Origin: Kofleriaceae bacterium
GTDB taxonomy: Bacteria > Myxococcota_A > Polyangia > Haliangiales > Haliangiaceae
Assembly: GCA_016763395.1 (NCBI GenBank)
Contig: JAESTW010000828.1
Span: 1 to 7,022, forward strand
DNA: 7,022 bases
Direction: 5' to 3'
Shown here one piece after another: positions 5,790 through 7,022 of the stretch. Position numbers and translations under genes: made by a program. The notes beneath the pieces are model-generated. The model saw only the letters and a list, made by a program, of their open reading frames with translations. It searched no databases and was not told the DNA's origin. The first letter of the stretch is position 1. Each line of letters begins with the position of its first letter.

Positions 5790-5807
5790 GATCCATACAG
5801 GTACCGG
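5790..5807. promoter_or_regulatory. Copy B of the shared intergenic motif GATCnnnACAGGTACCGG
   Basis: Matches the copy at 193-210 at 15 of 18 positions. Its right end overlaps the -35-like CGGACA proposed below, so a bound protein could act at that promoter. Confidence 0.3.
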
Positions 5808-5833
5808 ACACAGGCCACAACACCACGTAATAT
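5805..5833 (+). promoter_or_regulatory. Weak sigma70-like promoter candidate for the repeat lipoprotein
   Basis: CGGACA (5805-5810) and TAATAT (5828-5833) are 17 bases apart, each matching four of six consensus bases. Transcription would start near 5840 and give a leader of about 115 bases. This is the best pair I saw in the 225-base gap, but weak matches like this arise by chance. Confidence 0.22.
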
Positions 5834-5871
5834 CAGTTTAAGCAGCTGATTTTACTGGATTACTGCCGACG

Positions 5872-5895
5872 AGGAATTCCTGGCAAGCAACTTGC
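5872..5895. repeat. Palindrome and adjacent small hairpin in the lipoprotein leader
   Basis: AGGAATTCCT (5872-5881) is a perfect 10-base palindrome. GCAAG (5883-5887) and CTTGC (5891-5895) follow as a five-pair stem with a three-base loop. A further GCCG-AGAA-CGGC hairpin lies near 5913-5924. Together they could fold the 5' leader of the gene at 5955 or bind a dimeric regulator. Confidence 0.3.
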
Positions 5896-5939
5896 TCTAG
5901 TCCCTAGTGTACGCCGAGAACGGCTTCATCCATTCCACC

Positions 5940-5944
5940 AGGAG
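5940..5944 (+). promoter_or_regulatory. Ribosome binding site for the gene at 5955
   Basis: AGGAG lies ten bases before the ATG at 5955, the clearest plus-strand Shine-Dalgarno in the window. Confidence 0.7.
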
Positions 5945-5954
5945 AAAGACTATT

Positions 5955-7022
5955 ATGATTACTACTAAAAACTTTCGCACACTACTCGCCAGCGCTGCCC
6001 TTATCGCGCTCCCTCTCACCGCTTGCCAGCAAGACTCATTCGATGATGCAGACTCCATTGCTGAACAACTTCAGTTGGACAACGGCGGCCTGGACATGGA
6101 AGACGAAGCCCCACTCTTCGGAGAATCAGACTTATTCGCAGACGCGCAATTTGCTGAAGAGCTCGATCTAAGCGACGCAATGGCTGACGATGCCGAAGTC
6201 GTCGCGATGGCCGCTCGTTCGGACGCCATGCGAGTCGATGCGGTCATTCGCTGGGGACAACTCCCCTTTCGCTCTGACATCTCGGACGACGCAGACTGGA
6301 GCGGTCGCCTTCGAGTCAACCGAGGCGCTATAATCGTCCGACGCTCCATGGGATTCCGTCCAGATCGAGACGATCAAGTTGAAGGCCGCGACCAGCGAGA
6401 CTCCGTCCGATTTCGCTCTTTGACAAGACGAGGAAGCGCTGGACTGCGAATTACTCTAATTGACCCAACACCGAACGCTGAAGAGCCATTTCGCCTAGAG
6501 TTCGTTGGCGATGGCGGTACCGAGTACACCGTTGATGTTCGAGATATCCTGGCTGGGCCTACTAGCTATGATGTTGGAGAGCGTGGAGACCGAATCGTGG
6601 TCGTCGCTCAAAGACGCCATCAGGACGAACAAGATTGCTCTCGTGGATTCTTGCGCGGACGCTGGCACCAGGTAGCGCCACACCGCGGACGACTTCTCGG
6701 ACAGGTTCGCGATGGCGACGGCGATCTAATCGGACACATGCGAGGCGTATACGGAGAGCGTGACAATGGCAACAAAGTCTTCTTCGGCAAGTACATTGGA
6801 GACCAAGGCGGATTTCGCGGCCTCTTCGCTGGTCGTTACCAAGAGGGTCACTTCCGAGGTGTTTGGTTAAACCGTGACGGCGAAGTTGGAGCCCTTGGCG
6901 GAGCGTACCGCGACAGGCCAGACGATCAGCGTCTCGGCGGACACTACCTGGGACGTTGGGCATCAAACTCTTGCAACGTACAGGTAGGACCAGGCGTTGA
7001 TATGCCAGAACGACCCGACCCA
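5955..7022 (+). CDS. Lipoprotein with Gly-Arg-Trp/Tyr repeats, cut by the window edge
   Basis: 356 codons are open to the right edge with no stop. Residues 1-23 are a signal ending in lipobox LTAC with Cys24. Residues 25-90 are strongly acidic (Asp/Glu/Ala-rich). Residues 90-225 look like an Arg-rich beta domain. Residues 228-340 hold regular repeats of the form G-x-x-x-G-[RK]-[WY] (GFLRGRW, GHMRGVY, FFGKY, GLFAGRY, GHFRGVW, GALGGAY, GHYLGRW). Aromatic or Val positions 237, 251, 266, 280, 295, 304, 318 and 335 are mostly 14-15 residues apart. Cys228 and Cys340 bracket the repeats and may form a disulfide. The pattern recalls MORN-like beta-hairpin repeats but does not match them strictly. A structural or binding role in the envelope is inferred; no catalytic motif is seen. 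The tail becomes Pro/Asp-rich at the edge. Confidence 0.85.
   Translation, partial: MITTKNFRTLLASAALIALPLTACQQDSFDDADSIAEQLQLDNGGLDMEDEAPLFGESDLFADAQFAEELDLSDAMADDAEVVAMAARSDAMRVDAVIRWGQLPFRSDISDDADWSGRLRVNRGAIIVRRSMGFRPDRDDQVEGRDQRDSVRFRSLTRRGSAGLRITLIDPTPNAEEPFRLEFVGDGGTEYTVDVRDILAGPTSYDVGERGDRIVVVAQRRHQDEQDCSRGFLRGRWHQVAPHRGRLLGQVRDGDGDLIGHMRGVYGERDNGNKVFFGKYIGDQGGFRGLFAGRYQEGHFRGVWLNRDGEVGALGGAYRDRPDDQRLGGHYLGRWASNSCNVQVGPGVDMPERPDP

Noticed and set aside
5746..5805. Repeated GGTACC/GGTAC words as methylase target or restriction sites
   Set aside because: Nothing links the methyltransferase to this word, and the same short palindromes also occur inside genes.
6071..6966. Several minus-strand frames opposite the repeat lipoprotein
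   Set aside because: The plus-strand frame has a good ribosome binding site, a lipobox signal and a regular protein repeat; the minus frames have none of these.

Overview
The window looks like chromosomal DNA from a deltaproteobacterial-type Gram-negative, most likely Myxococcota or a relative such as Bradymonadales. This is inferred from three things: lipoprotein signal peptides begin five of the eight genes; a DUF4215 'Myxococcus cysteine-rich' repeat ends one protein; and Asp/Ala/Pro-rich linkers follow the lipobox. No tRNA, rRNA, CRISPR array, integrase or transposase is visible.

Layout. Positions 1-78 (minus) hold the first 26 codons of a lipoprotein that continues past the left edge. 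A 240-base intergenic region rich in inverted and direct repeats separates it from a divergent lipoprotein gene (319-1293, plus), which has a fibrinogen-like central region and a C-terminal DUF4215 repeat. Between this gene and the convergent dsbA-like gene lies a short remnant of a phospholipase D gene (about 1280-1393, minus). Next come a DsbA-family lipoprotein (1481-2410, minus) and, divergently, a lipoprotein methionine sulfoxide reductase MsrA (2501-3103, plus). Seven bases after msrA is an uncharacterised 342-residue protein (3111-4139, plus). Its 3' end overlaps a convergent WbpD/WlbB-like hexapeptide acetyltransferase (4097-4675, minus). Almost back-to-back with that is an orphan beta-class DNA methyltransferase (4698-5729, plus) with a Thr/Ala repeat tail. 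A 225-base intergenic region then leads to a lipoprotein with regular Gly-Arg-Trp/Tyr repeats (5955 to the right edge, plus).

How the genes fit together. The DsbA-like protein and MsrA form a plausible envelope thiol and methionine redox pair: both are predicted lipoproteins and share a 90-base divergent promoter region. The gene after msrA is probably co-transcribed with it, but its role is unknown. The acetyltransferase belongs to surface-polysaccharide sugar synthesis (2,3-diacetamido-uronic acids), though none of its pathway partners is present. The methyltransferase has no restriction enzyme beside it. The two longer intergenic regions share an 18-base motif, GATCnnnACAGGTACCGG, upstream of the lipoprotein genes at 319 and 5955. 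Overall this is mostly ordinary chromosome. The phospholipase D fragment, the shared motif, the repeat lipoprotein and the unknown msrA partner deserve the closest look.
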